From Lachnospiraceae bacterium (GTDB lineage Bacteria > Bacillota > Clostridia > Lachnospirales > Lachnospiraceae), in contig JAFSXN010000037.1 in the NCBI GenBank assembly GCA_017444015.1, forward strand, positions 1 to 52,162: a stretch of DNA of 52,162 nucleotides, in the 5' to 3' direction. This document shows, piece by piece, positions 27,342 to 37,073 of the stretch. Positions within the stretch are counted from its first letter, which is position 1; each line of letters starts with the position of its first letter. Made by a program: the position numbers and the translations under genes. The notes below the pieces were generated by a model. It did no database searches, was not told the DNA's origin, and saw nothing but the letters and a program-made list of their open reading frames with translations.

Positions 27342-29252
27342 TCAAAATTTCATATTGTAATACGAGGCCGGTTCAAAATTTCCCATTCCGGCAGCATTCG
27401 GGTCATATTCCGGAAGCACCGGAGCCTGTCCGGGAGGAACTGTTCCCTCTCCCTGCCCGTCCCCTGAATCCGACAGAACCTCTCCTGTATCTGATTCCGT
27501 AGAGTCCTCTTCGCTTCCGTTTTCCTTATTTCCTTTTCCGAATAAGCCCGCGAAAAACGATTTTTTCTTAGGCTTCTTTTCCTTCCTTTCCGGTTCAGGC
27601 TCTATAGCAGCCTGATCCGCCTCTCCGTTCTTCTGAAGCTCCTCCCGGATATATTCGTTTGTAAAGGCGTTTCGATAGGCCAAAACCTCATTGACCGGCA
27701 TTTCCTGGGTCGCCCCGTTGATATCGTAGTTATTCACCGAGTTGTAAAGCTCGACATACGCCTGAGAGTCATCCTCAAACACATAACCCTCCGGTAAAGG
27801 CGGGATCCCCGGAAAGCCCATATTCGGATCATAGCCTTCCTGCGGATACCCATACAGATCCTGACCGTAAAAGCCGGCCTGTTCCTCGTAGCCCGCATCC
27901 TCCGGCTGAAGCTCGGGATAATAATACTCCTGCTCCCCAGGCACAGGCATTTCAGTATACTCTGCGGAGGTCCCCGTCATAAGCTCCTCGGTAGCCTCCT
28001 CAAGGCGCTTTGAGAACAGCGCGCTGAGATCGACCATATCCGAATCCGCGTCATTATCAGGCTCTGTATCAGGCACTGCCGCCCTGATTTCTTCTGCCTC
28101 CGGCTCCACTGCCGGTTCAGGCTCTTCTGTCTCGTTTGTCTCTGTTTCTATCGGCTGCTCTGCCTTTTCGTTCTCCCAGGCTTCTGTGGTATCCTCTGAC
28201 TTCTCCCCGGAAATAAGCTTTTCCGTTTCAGCTAAAACAGCTTCCTCCATCTTTTCTTCCGCAGCCGGTTCAGCCGCCTGAACCTCCTTAGGAGTCGCTT
28301 TCTTTCCTTCGTCTTCGGAAAGGATCGGCTCCTTTACCTCCGCTTCCGTCACGGCCGGTTCTGCTTCCTTCTCAGGCGCCTCCTTTGAAGCGGAAGGCTC
28401 CGGTTTCTTTATCTCCTTCTTTTCCTCCTTTGGCGGAATCGGAACGCCGAAGATCGACGTATCCTTCCTGGCCAGCCTCTCCTCAAAGGAAAGCTGCTTG
28501 GCCGCCTCTCTGTTCATCTGATTTGCCAGCTGGCTGAGGGAGGTAGGCTGCTTTGCCGCTTTCTGCTCCGTCTTTGCCATACCGGTATTTCTCGTCACCG
28601 TCTGGGGCTGCTTTGACCCGTAGGCAAAGGACAGCCTTCTGTCGCCGCTCCGGTAGAAATGGCTTCGAAGCATCCGAAGATAGCCGGCAAACTCCTCGCT
28701 CACCTCGTCCAGATCCGGCTCCTCATCTTCTCGGAAGCGGTCCCTGATATAGCCCTCGGACATCCAGCTGATCATATTGATCACCCGGTTCACGTCCACC
28801 GACTCGTCAAACCGGCTCATATCCGCCTGGCGGTATATCTCATTGTAGGTATTTCTCAGGACATTTCTGTCCTCTCCGATCGCGGCCAGCGCGTCCGGAT
28901 GCTCCTCAAAGCGGACGCTGTCCAGAAACTGCTGCATATGAGGATAGTTCCTCATGACCCTGGTCTTGACTCCCTCGATCGTCTTCTGTATCTCGAAAAA
29001 ATCACGTTCACTCTTCTTGACTGACTGGGTCAACTCCAGTGTCATATACTTGACGCTGTAATCGAAGATAAACTCGTACGCACCCTTTTTGGACTCAAAG
29101 TAATGGAACAATAACCCCTTGGAGATGCCGGCTGTCTTGACGATGACATCCGTGCTGGCTTTTTTGTAGCCGTTTTCGGCAAACACCTTTAAGCAGGCGT
29201 TAATAATAGCGTCCTGCTTTTCCTTTTTCACATCAAAAAATTTTGGATTCAT
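27342..29252 (-). CDS. TetR/AcrR regulator with a 430-residue acidic low-complexity tail
   Basis: 636 residues. Positions 1-55 are a TetR helix-turn-helix (KASTDVIVKTAGISKGLLFH) and 56-200 a TetR-type dimerisation and ligand domain. From about 201 to the end the sequence is largely low complexity, rich in Glu, Pro, Ala and Lys with a Tyr/Gly-rich portion (EQEYYYPELQPEDAGYEEQ), then a basic-hydrophobic patch (KKPKKKSFFAGLFGKGNKE) near 570-590. Typical TetR proteins stop near residue 200. The frame is uninterrupted and acidic tails can be functional, so this looks like a genuine long protein. A strong promoter with an overlapping palindrome precedes it, suggesting autoregulation. Confidence 0.88.
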   Translation of the reverse strand: MNPKFFDVKKEKQDAIINACLKVFAENGYKKASTDVIVKTAGISKGLLFHYFESKKGAYEFIFDYSVKYMTLELTQSVKKSERDFFEIQKTIEGVKTRVMRNYPHMQQFLDSVRFEEHPDALAAIGEDRNVLRNTYNEIYRQADMSRFDESVDVNRVINMISWMSEGYIRDRFREDEEPDLDEVSEEFAGYLRMLRSHFYRSGDRRLSFAYGSKQPQTVTRNTGMAKTEQKAAKQPTSLSQLANQMNREAAKQLSFEERLARKDTSIFGVPIPPKEEKKEIKKPEPSASKEAPEKEAEPAVTEAEVKEPILSEDEGKKATPKEVQAAEPAAEEKMEEAVLAETEKLISGEKSEDTTEAWENEKAEQPIETETNETEEPEPAVEPEAEEIRAAVPDTEPDNDADSDMVDLSALFSKRLEEATEELMTGTSAEYTEMPVPGEQEYYYPELQPEDAGYEEQAGFYGQDLYGYPQEGYDPNMGFPGIPPLPEGYVFEDDSQAYVELYNSVNNYDINGATQEMPVNEVLAYRNAFTNEYIREELQKNGEADQAAIEPEPERKEKKPKKKSFFAGLFGKGNKENGSEEDSTESDTGEVLSDSGDGQGEGTVPPGQAPVLPEYDPNAAGMGNFEPASYYNMKF

Positions 29253-29318
29253 TCAGACACTTCCCCCTATTAACCGCAGTAGACACGTTCCCCTCGTGTA
29301 CCTGAAACAGTCCCCTTC

Positions 29319-29333
29319 TGACTGCCTCAGTCA
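29319..29333. promoter_or_regulatory. Candidate TetR operator palindrome
   Basis: TGACTG-CCT-CAGTCA is a perfect 6-3-6 dyad abutting the -10 box of the tetR promoter, covering the predicted transcription start. Position and symmetry suit an autorepressing TetR protein; binding is inferred. Confidence 0.5.
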
Positions 29334-29334
29334 A

Positions 29335-29363
29335 ATCATAGCATAGTTAACATAAATCGTCAA
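29335..29363 (-). promoter_or_regulatory. Promoter of the tetR-like gene
   Basis: TTGACG (29358-29363), 17 bases, TATGAT (29335-29340) with TG one base before the -10: close to a consensus sigma-A promoter. The leader of about 75 bases contains small dyads (for instance ACACG/CGTGT near 29283-29299). Confidence 0.75.
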
Positions 29364-29385
29364 CAACAAACCCTTGCGTTTTGCC

Positions 29386-30990
29386 TCAATGACGGAAATG
29401 ACGCATCCCTGTAAATACCATGGCGATCCCGTATTCATCCGCCTTATCGATAGACTCCTGATCCCGGATGGATCCGCCCGGCTGAATGATGGCTGTGACC
29501 CCCGCTTCGTGCGCCGCTTCAACGGTATCCGAAAACGGGAAGAACGCGTCTGACGCAAGCACAGAACCTCTGGCAGCGTCCTCGCCGATCAGCTCCTTCG
29601 CGTGCTCGATACACTGCTTCGCCGCCCAGACCCGGTTGACCTGTCCTGGTCCGATCCCGATGGACTGGGTATTCTTTACAAGCACAATCCCGTTTGACTT
29701 TGTATATTTCACAAGGCGCATACCAAAGCGCATATCCTCCCATTCCCGTTTCGTGGGCTGCTTCTTTGTAACGACCGTAAGCTCCTCCTCCTTGTAAAGC
29801 TCGGAATCAATGGTCTGTACGATCAGTCCGCCGTTGACCTTTTTAAGATCCAGGGCATTTTTATCCTGCGGAACTGAAATATCCGAAATCCTTAAGATCC
29901 TCAGATTCTTTTTCTCCTTCATAAGAGTCAACGCCTCTTCCTCATACTCCGGCGCTGCGACCACCTCCAGAAAAACCGGCTTCATCGCCTCCGCAAGCCG
30001 CTTCGTCACCTTGCGGTTTACGACACAGATCCCGCCGTAGATCGATACCTTGTCCGCTTCAAAGGCTTTGCTCCAGGCCCTTAAAACCGCCTCCTCCTCT
30101 GTCGGGGCCGTATCGATATCAGAGGAAGGCTCTTTTGCCACCCGGACGGATCCGACCCCGCAGGGATTCCCGTGCTTGCAGGCTACCACCGTAGGGTCCT
30201 CAAACTCCTTCAATAACTCCAAAGCCCCGTTTGTATCATTGATATTGTTAAAGGAAAGCTCCTTCCCGTTCAGCTTTTCAGCATCCGTGATGGACCCCGG
30301 CTTTTTCCCCGGCTCTCTGTAAAATGCCGCCTTCTGGTGCGGATTCTCCCCGTAGCGCATCTCCCCAAGCTTCTCAAAGGTAAGCGTCAGAGTATCGGAA
30401 AAGCCCGTATCGCCTCTTTCCTTTTTCAGATAAGCAGCGATCATCGCGTCATAATTGGCCGTATGCTCAAACACCTTCTGCATAAAATAAAACTTTGTTT
30501 CAAGCGAAACGCTCCCGTTCTCCCGAAGCTGAGACAGAACGACCTCGTAATCCGAAGGATCCGTTACGACAGCCACGTCCTGATAATTCTTCGCTGCCGC
30601 CCGCAGCATAGAGGGCCCTCCGATATCGATATTCTCTACGGCTTCCGCCCTGGTAACGCCTTCCTTCGCGATCGTCTCCTTAAAGGGATAGAGATTGACC
30701 ACGACCAGATCGATGGGCTCGATCCCAAGCTCCTTTAGCTGCTTCATATGCTCTGAGTTGCTTCGCATCGCAAGGATCCCGGCATGGACTCTTGGGTGCA
30801 GCGTCTTGACTCTGCCATCCAGACACTCCGGAAAGCCTGTCAGCTGTGAGATCTCTTCGACCTCGACACCCTCCTCCTTAAGCTTGCGGCAGGTTCCTCC
30901 GGTAGAAATGATCTGAACAGACAGCTTCGTTAACTCCTTTGCAAACTCGACGATCCCGGTTTTATCTGATACGCTGATCAGGGCTCTCAT
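29386..30990 (-). CDS. purH: Bifunctional AICAR formyltransferase/IMP cyclohydrolase
   Basis: PurH performs the last two steps of de novo purine synthesis, AICAR to FAICAR to IMP. The 534 residues begin with the MGS-like cyclohydrolase domain (MRALISVSDKTGIVEFA, ISTGGTCRKL, HPRVHAGILAMR) followed by the AICAR formyltransferase domain (KHGNPCGVG near 280, SIRDQESIDKADEYGIAMV at the end). AGGAGGAAAGAG precedes the ATG, which is 11 bases beyond the stop of the EAL-domain gene. It is thus downstream of guaB in one leftward run. I see no G-box or purine riboswitch. Confidence 0.96.
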   Translation of the reverse strand: MRALISVSDKTGIVEFAKELTKLSVQIISTGGTCRKLKEEGVEVEEISQLTGFPECLDGRVKTLHPRVHAGILAMRSNSEHMKQLKELGIEPIDLVVVNLYPFKETIAKEGVTRAEAVENIDIGGPSMLRAAAKNYQDVAVVTDPSDYEVVLSQLRENGSVSLETKFYFMQKVFEHTANYDAMIAAYLKKERGDTGFSDTLTLTFEKLGEMRYGENPHQKAAFYREPGKKPGSITDAEKLNGKELSFNNINDTNGALELLKEFEDPTVVACKHGNPCGVGSVRVAKEPSSDIDTAPTEEEAVLRAWSKAFEADKVSIYGGICVVNRKVTKRLAEAMKPVFLEVVAAPEYEEEALTLMKEKKNLRILRISDISVPQDKNALDLKKVNGGLIVQTIDSELYKEEELTVVTKKQPTKREWEDMRFGMRLVKYTKSNGIVLVKNTQSIGIGPGQVNRVWAAKQCIEHAKELIGEDAARGSVLASDAFFPFSDTVEAAHEAGVTAIIQPGGSIRDQESIDKADEYGIAMVFTGMRHFRH

Positions 30991-31001
30991 TCTCTTTCCT
31001 C

Positions 31002-33134
31002 CTACAAATATTCTTCTTCAAAAGCATCCTTACTCATAGATCCGTCAAAGAATTTTCCCTGTACGAATCTCACGTTCATTCCGTTTAGCTTCTCAAAGCT
31101 CTCCTGCCGATCTATCCCCTTCAGACAGATCGTAAGCCCCATATAATCCGCTAACATCCCCGTCATACGGGCAAAGGATTCCACATAGGAGTTGTCGGCA
31201 AGCTCCTTTCCGATGCTTTCCGATAACCCTATGACATCCACCGGAAGCTCCTTAACGCCCTCTAACAGGAGCTTTCCGCTTCCGAAATCAAAAATCCCCG
31301 TCCGGCAGCCCAAGTCTTTCAGATCGGACAGCAGTTTTCCAGCCTGTTCTCTGTTTTCGATCACGGAGGTCTCCGACAGCTCGATTGTTAGATTTCCCGG
31401 AGTGACCGCTGTCTCTGAAAGGATCTCCTCCACCATTTCCTTTGTGACCGTATTCAGACCGATATACAGCTTCAGATATGGCCTTCCGGAATCATTCCAG
31501 CTCTTTAGGGACCTGCAGGCCTCCCGCAGTATTTCTTTCTCCCGTCCCGGGGACGCTTCTTTAACGATCGCTTCCGCCCCGATACAGATGCTTCCCTTAA
31601 TAATATCGATCACCGGCTCATAGAACAGATCAATTCCGGGCTTTTCCTGCTTTTTTTCAAGCACAGGTTCCGTTACTTTTTCCGGCTCCGGTTCCGGGAT
31701 CTTTTCAGGCTCAGGTTCAGTTACCTTTTCCGGTTCAGGTTCAGGGATCGGCTCCTGCTCCTCCTGTTCAATCTTCTTTGTAATCTCAAACAAAGAATAC
31801 ATGACCGCCGACCTGCCGTCGACCCAATCCATCTTTGTACTGTGAACCTGGTAGGAACGCCCCTTCTCCTCGTACGTCAGCTCAAATACCGGGCTCGGAA
31901 GCATTCCCGAAGCCTTATTCTCCGCATTCGAAAGCAATTCCGCCAACGTCCCGTTTTTGATCTCGTCCCGGAAGGTTTCGTTCATCGTCCGATTCCGAAA
32001 AAGTACCTCGCCCTTTTGAGAATCCATGACAAAAACACAGCTTCCGACGTTATCCAAGATTACCTGCAGCGAATTATAGGAGGACGAAAGAGAAGCCTTG
32101 TTGGCGCGTCTGTCGTAAATGCTCTGCAGGACCTTCGCCACATCGCCGAAAAACTTGATGTCCTCTCTGCTCCAGAGCCTCGTCGGATCATTGTCCGCGA
32201 AGACGATATACATACAGAGCTTCCGCCTCGGTCTTCCGGTAAAGATCGGAAGCGCTGCAAAGCCGATGATCCCGATCGAACCCAGCCAAAGTCTAAAATC
32301 ATAGTCGATTTCCGTTCGTGAGGAGACGACCACCGGCTTGTCTCCGATCACATCCATATAATTTAACAGTTCTTTCCGATTCGCCCGTTCGATCACGGGA
32401 TTCGCGTTTTCCGAGCGAAAGCGGGCAATAACATCCACCGTGTCATTCTCGTGATTGGGCGCCGCCACATAGGTATGGGAGATTCCTGCTGTTTTAGCGG
32501 ATATTTTAGCGATCTCTTCACAGATATCGGAAAAGCGCTCCTCCGAATCCAGGAGCTGAACGATCTGCGTCAATGCCTCCGACTGCCTGAGCGCTTTCTC
32601 CAAAGCCTGCTCGTTTGCCCTCAGGCTCTCCGATTCCTGTCTTGCCGTTTCAAGCATCAGGGAATTCGCAAAAACTCTGTTGCAGATCTCACGCAGAAAA
32701 TCCAGACCGCCGTAAAAGATACTTTCATCAACGATGGAACGGATATTGAAGACCGCGTTTTCCCCATCCGGCTCGTAGTAGACGGCACAGACCATAAAGC
32801 AGAAAATCGCGGTATTTCCCGACTTGACCGCAACCGCCGCCAGCTTCATATTGGAAAATTCCGTATTCTCTATGATCTGCTCCTCCAGCCGGTTCTGCAT
32901 GACCCGCTTATACAGATCATCGATCTGCCTCTGATTGATCAGCTCGGCAATCCGGTTCGTTTCCCGCATATCCCTGCCCGAAATATCGGTGATCTGTCTG
33001 CCCTGATCATCCAGCGCAAATAAAAACAGACCGGAAACATCCGCAAAGTAATCCTGGATTCTTTGCAGCCAGTCCCGGTCTATCAAAGACCCTTTTTCCA
33101 TGGAAGGATTTTCAAAAATGCCCCCAACTGCCAT
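31002..33134 (-). CDS. PocR-like/GAF/PAS protein with degenerate EAL domain
   Basis: 710 residues, cytosolic. Residues 20-155 resemble a PocR sensory domain (WLQRIQDYFADVSGLFLFA), followed by a coiled coil (160-195), GAF (195-345), PAS (350-455), a Pro-Glu-Lys linker with repeated PEPEK units (463-492) and an EAL-type domain (500-710). The EAL domain has lost key residues: EAL reads EAI, the DDFG motif reads FDFG (615-618), the LKID lysine motif reads IGLS, and EGVE reads KGID (672-675). It is therefore unlikely to hydrolyse cyclic di-GMP and may bind it or another ligand. AGGAGGGG precedes the ATG. It sits between guaB's downstream membrane gene and purH. Confidence 0.82.
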   Translation of the reverse strand: MAVGGIFENPSMEKGSLIDRDWLQRIQDYFADVSGLFLFALDDQGRQITDISGRDMRETNRIAELINQRQIDDLYKRVMQNRLEEQIIENTEFSNMKLAAVAVKSGNTAIFCFMVCAVYYEPDGENAVFNIRSIVDESIFYGGLDFLREICNRVFANSLMLETARQESESLRANEQALEKALRQSEALTQIVQLLDSEERFSDICEEIAKISAKTAGISHTYVAAPNHENDTVDVIARFRSENANPVIERANRKELLNYMDVIGDKPVVVSSRTEIDYDFRLWLGSIGIIGFAALPIFTGRPRRKLCMYIVFADNDPTRLWSREDIKFFGDVAKVLQSIYDRRANKASLSSSYNSLQVILDNVGSCVFVMDSQKGEVLFRNRTMNETFRDEIKNGTLAELLSNAENKASGMLPSPVFELTYEEKGRSYQVHSTKMDWVDGRSAVMYSLFEITKKIEQEEQEPIPEPEPEKVTEPEPEKIPEPEPEKVTEPVLEKKQEKPGIDLFYEPVIDIIKGSICIGAEAIVKEASPGREKEILREACRSLKSWNDSGRPYLKLYIGLNTVTKEMVEEILSETAVTPGNLTIELSETSVIENREQAGKLLSDLKDLGCRTGIFDFGSGKLLLEGVKELPVDVIGLSESIGKELADNSYVESFARMTGMLADYMGLTICLKGIDRQESFEKLNGMNVRFVQGKFFDGSMSKDAFEEEYL

Positions 33135-33136
33135 AA

Positions 33137-33907
33137 TTACCCCTCCTGATCCTTTCCGCGATAGAAATACAATCCGATCGCCGTAGAAAGAATTAGATAC
33201 AAAAAGCCCAGAAATATCGTAAGCGGAATATTTCTTGCCGGATCCGCCGGATAGGGGATCAGATAAAACTGCTGGGTTACGGTGATCGTTCGAATACTTC
33301 GAAACAGCGCAAGCTGAAACGGCTCCGCGGCAAGCAGCATGACAGCTCTTTCAAACACAACCGTAAGTCCCAGAAAAGCCAGATACGCTTTACGTTTGTC
33401 CGCAAAAAGGAACAAGAACATATTCCCTATCCCGATCCCTGCCAGCCAGAGCGGTATCGCATACAGCAGCTTCTCGAAAAAATCCGAAATATCGCCCAGA
33501 CGGATAGTTCCGTCCGAAAAATGAAACAACCCCGTTATCACAAGCAGCGAAACCGAAGTGATCACCAGATAGACCAGAGCCAGCAGGATCGAAAGCAACA
33601 GCTTGCTCAGATACAGCGTTGTCCGACTGATCCCCTTATCCAAACGGCGCTGCTCAGCCTCCGCCACTGTCCCTCCCAGTCCGATATCCGCGATCACGAT
33701 ACAGGTATAATACGGTAGAAAAAAGCACCAGGTCGCGTATTCAATGATATTGTACGCAAAGGTTCCCTCATTGCTGCCGTAGATCATCCGAAATCCGACC
33801 ACCGCTATATTCGCGATAATGCAAAGGGAAACGATCCCGATCATATAGATCCGGGATAATTTGCTTTTAAAAGCCTTAGAAAACTCCTCAGAAATAACCG
33901 TACCCAC
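33137..33907 (-). CDS. ABC-2-like multi-pass membrane protein
   Basis: 256 residues with six membrane helices in the pattern of ABC-2 permease subunits; the start EEFSKAFKSKLSRIYMIG and the loop AEAEQRRLDKGISRTTLYLSK are typical of that group. No ABC ATPase gene is adjacent, so any partner is elsewhere. The start codon is GTG, eight bases after the guaB stop, with AAGG just upstream. It is translationally close to both guaB and the EAL-domain gene (2-base gap). Confidence 0.65.
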   Translation of the reverse strand: MGTVISEEFSKAFKSKLSRIYMIGIVSLCIIANIAVVGFRMIYGSNEGTFAYNIIEYATWCFFLPYYTCIVIADIGLGGTVAEAEQRRLDKGISRTTLYLSKLLLSILLALVYLVITSVSLLVITGLFHFSDGTIRLGDISDFFEKLLYAIPLWLAGIGIGNMFLFLFADKRKAYLAFLGLTVVFERAVMLLAAEPFQLALFRSIRTITVTQQFYLIPYPADPARNIPLTIFLGFLYLILSTAIGLYFYRGKDQEG

Positions 33908-33915
33908 GATGAACC

Positions 33916-35394
<1,479 letters not shown>

Positions 35395-35410
35395 CTATTT
35401 ATATTATTTT

Positions 35411-35914
35411 TTAAAACTCTCTCACCTTCCTTGGGGCGATATTTCGGATCGCCCGGATCATATCCTCATCCGGCTCCAGCTTGAACAGAGCCTCTTCATT
35501 TTCATCGTGATACGCCAGATACCAGGTTTTATGATCGGCATACCCGGAGCTGAAATCCTTCTCCGGTACTCCCCTGCTTTTATAGCTGTCGAATTCATGC
35601 GACGCAGAGGGCGCAAGCAGCTCCATCTTTCCGATATCCAGTACCTGCACTCTCTTGCGCTTCTGTTTAGACATGATTTTATCAATGGTAATCTCTTTGT
35701 CAAGGTAAAGATACTCATATTCGATGCTGAGCATGGGGAAAATGAGGTAGGCCGCAAGAAACCCCAGCACGACCGCGACGATCAGAGTAAACGGGATCCC
35801 CAATAGCGAAAGGATCACCAAAACACTGATCACAGCGATCACCGCCGCCTTGATCAGAATACTGAGCGGATTCTGTTTTCTCGCCACCAGGCATTCTACG
35901 TAGGTTTCATTCAT
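35411..35914 (-). CDS. Small membrane protein (DUF6106-like)
   Basis: 167 residues: start MNETYVECLVARKQNP, two membrane segments (about 20-62), then a soluble domain with YEYLYLDKEITIDKIMSK and a Trp/Asp-rich end. I recall it as resembling DUF6106, a clostridial family found near guaB; this is unverified. AAGGGAATC precedes the ATG. It is 31 bases upstream of guaB, same strand. Function is unknown. Confidence 0.6.
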   Translation of the reverse strand: MNETYVECLVARKQNPLSILIKAAVIAVISVLVILSLLGIPFTLIVAVVLGFLAAYLIFPMLSIEYEYLYLDKEITIDKIMSKQKRKRVQVLDIGKMELLAPSASHEFDSYKSRGVPEKDFSSGYADHKTWYLAYHDENEEALFKLEPDEDMIRAIRNIAPRKVREF

Positions 35915-35931
35915 GGTTGATTCCCTTATTT

Positions 35932-37068
35932 TCAGAGTTTCTTGTAAAAATCATTGACTGCTTCTATTACCTTGAATTTTCTGTCGCCCATCTGATAATA
36001 TAGCGGAAGCCGCAGTAGACGGTCGCTTTCTCTTGTCGTATAACGATCTTCTCCGACGAATCTCCCGAAATTTTTCCCTGCAGGAGCGGTATGTAACGGA
36101 ACATAATGAAAAACAGCGCCAATCCCTCTTTCCTTTAAATAAGCAATCAATCTTGTACGTTCTTCCAGATCCCTTGCTTTTAAATAGAAGATATGTCCAT
36201 TATGCCCACACTCTTCCGGTACATATGGCAATTCGATCATTCCACTGTCCCTGAGCCCCTTCAGACCATCAAAATATGAGTTCCAGGAGTCCAGACGGTC
36301 CTCTGTTATTTTTTCTGCCTCCTCCAGCTGCCCCCATAGGTAGGCAGCGTTCAGATCGCTGGGCAAATAGGAAGAGCCCGCATCCACCCAGGTATATTTA
36401 TCTATCTCACCACGGAAAAATTTACTACGGTTGGTTCCCTTTTCGCGAATTATCTCAGCCCTTTCAATGTTCTCAGCATCCCGGATCAGAAGTGCTCCTC
36501 CCTCTCCCATCGAAAAGTTCTTGGTCTCATGAAAGCTATAGCAACCAAAATTACCCAGGGTTCCCAACACATTGCCTTTATAGGTACTCATTACGCCCTG
36601 CGCCGCGTCCTCAATTACCGTTAGTCCATACCCCCTTGCGAGCGACAGAATACTGTCCATCTCGCATGAGACACCTGCATAATGCATCGGTATAATAGCC
36701 TTTGTCTTGTCTGTAATAGCTTCCTCGATCTTATTCTCATCCAGATTCATCGTATCCGGACGAATATCGACAAAAACCACTCTTGCCCCTCGAAGAACAA
36801 AGGCATTAGCAGTAGAAACAAAGGTAAACGAGGCCATAATGACTTCGTCTCCTGACTGGATATTGGCAAGTAACGCCGCCATTTCTGTAGCGTGTGTACA
36901 GGAGGTCGTCAGAAAAACCTTTCTGGAACCAGTTCTCTTTTCCAGGAAATCACTGCATTTTCTTGTATATACCCCATCACCGCTGATCTTATGACTGTGC
37001 ATAGCTTCAATAATATATTTCTCGCTTTTCTCAGTATAGATCGGCTGATTAAATGGTATTACGTCCAT
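35932..37068 (-). CDS. rffA: dTDP-4-amino-4,6-dideoxygalactose transaminase (RffA/WecE-type)
   Basis: A 378-residue DegT/DnrJ/EryC1/StrS PLP aminotransferase that probably aminates C4 of dTDP-4-keto-6-deoxyglucose to give dTDP-Fuc4N. It is strikingly like enterobacterial RffA: MDVIPFNQPIYT at the start, DEVIMASFTFVSTANAFVLR, VIEDAAQGVMSTYKG, FHETKNFSMGEGG with PLP lysine Lys183, EIIREKGTNRSKFFRG, and GEDRYTTRESDRLLRLPL. It lies six bases after a second aminotransferase. No glucose-1-phosphate thymidylyltransferase or 4,6-dehydratase gene is in the window. Confidence 0.88.
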   Translation of the reverse strand: MDVIPFNQPIYTEKSEKYIIEAMHSHKISGDGVYTRKCSDFLEKRTGSRKVFLTTSCTHATEMAALLANIQSGDEVIMASFTFVSTANAFVLRGARVVFVDIRPDTMNLDENKIEEAITDKTKAIIPMHYAGVSCEMDSILSLARGYGLTVIEDAAQGVMSTYKGNVLGTLGNFGCYSFHETKNFSMGEGGALLIRDAENIERAEIIREKGTNRSKFFRGEIDKYTWVDAGSSYLPSDLNAAYLWGQLEEAEKITEDRLDSWNSYFDGLKGLRDSGMIELPYVPEECGHNGHIFYLKARDLEERTRLIAYLKERGIGAVFHYVPLHTAPAGKNFGRFVGEDRYTTRESDRLLRLPLYYQMGDRKFKVIEAVNDFYKKL

Positions 37069-37073
37069 CGTTT

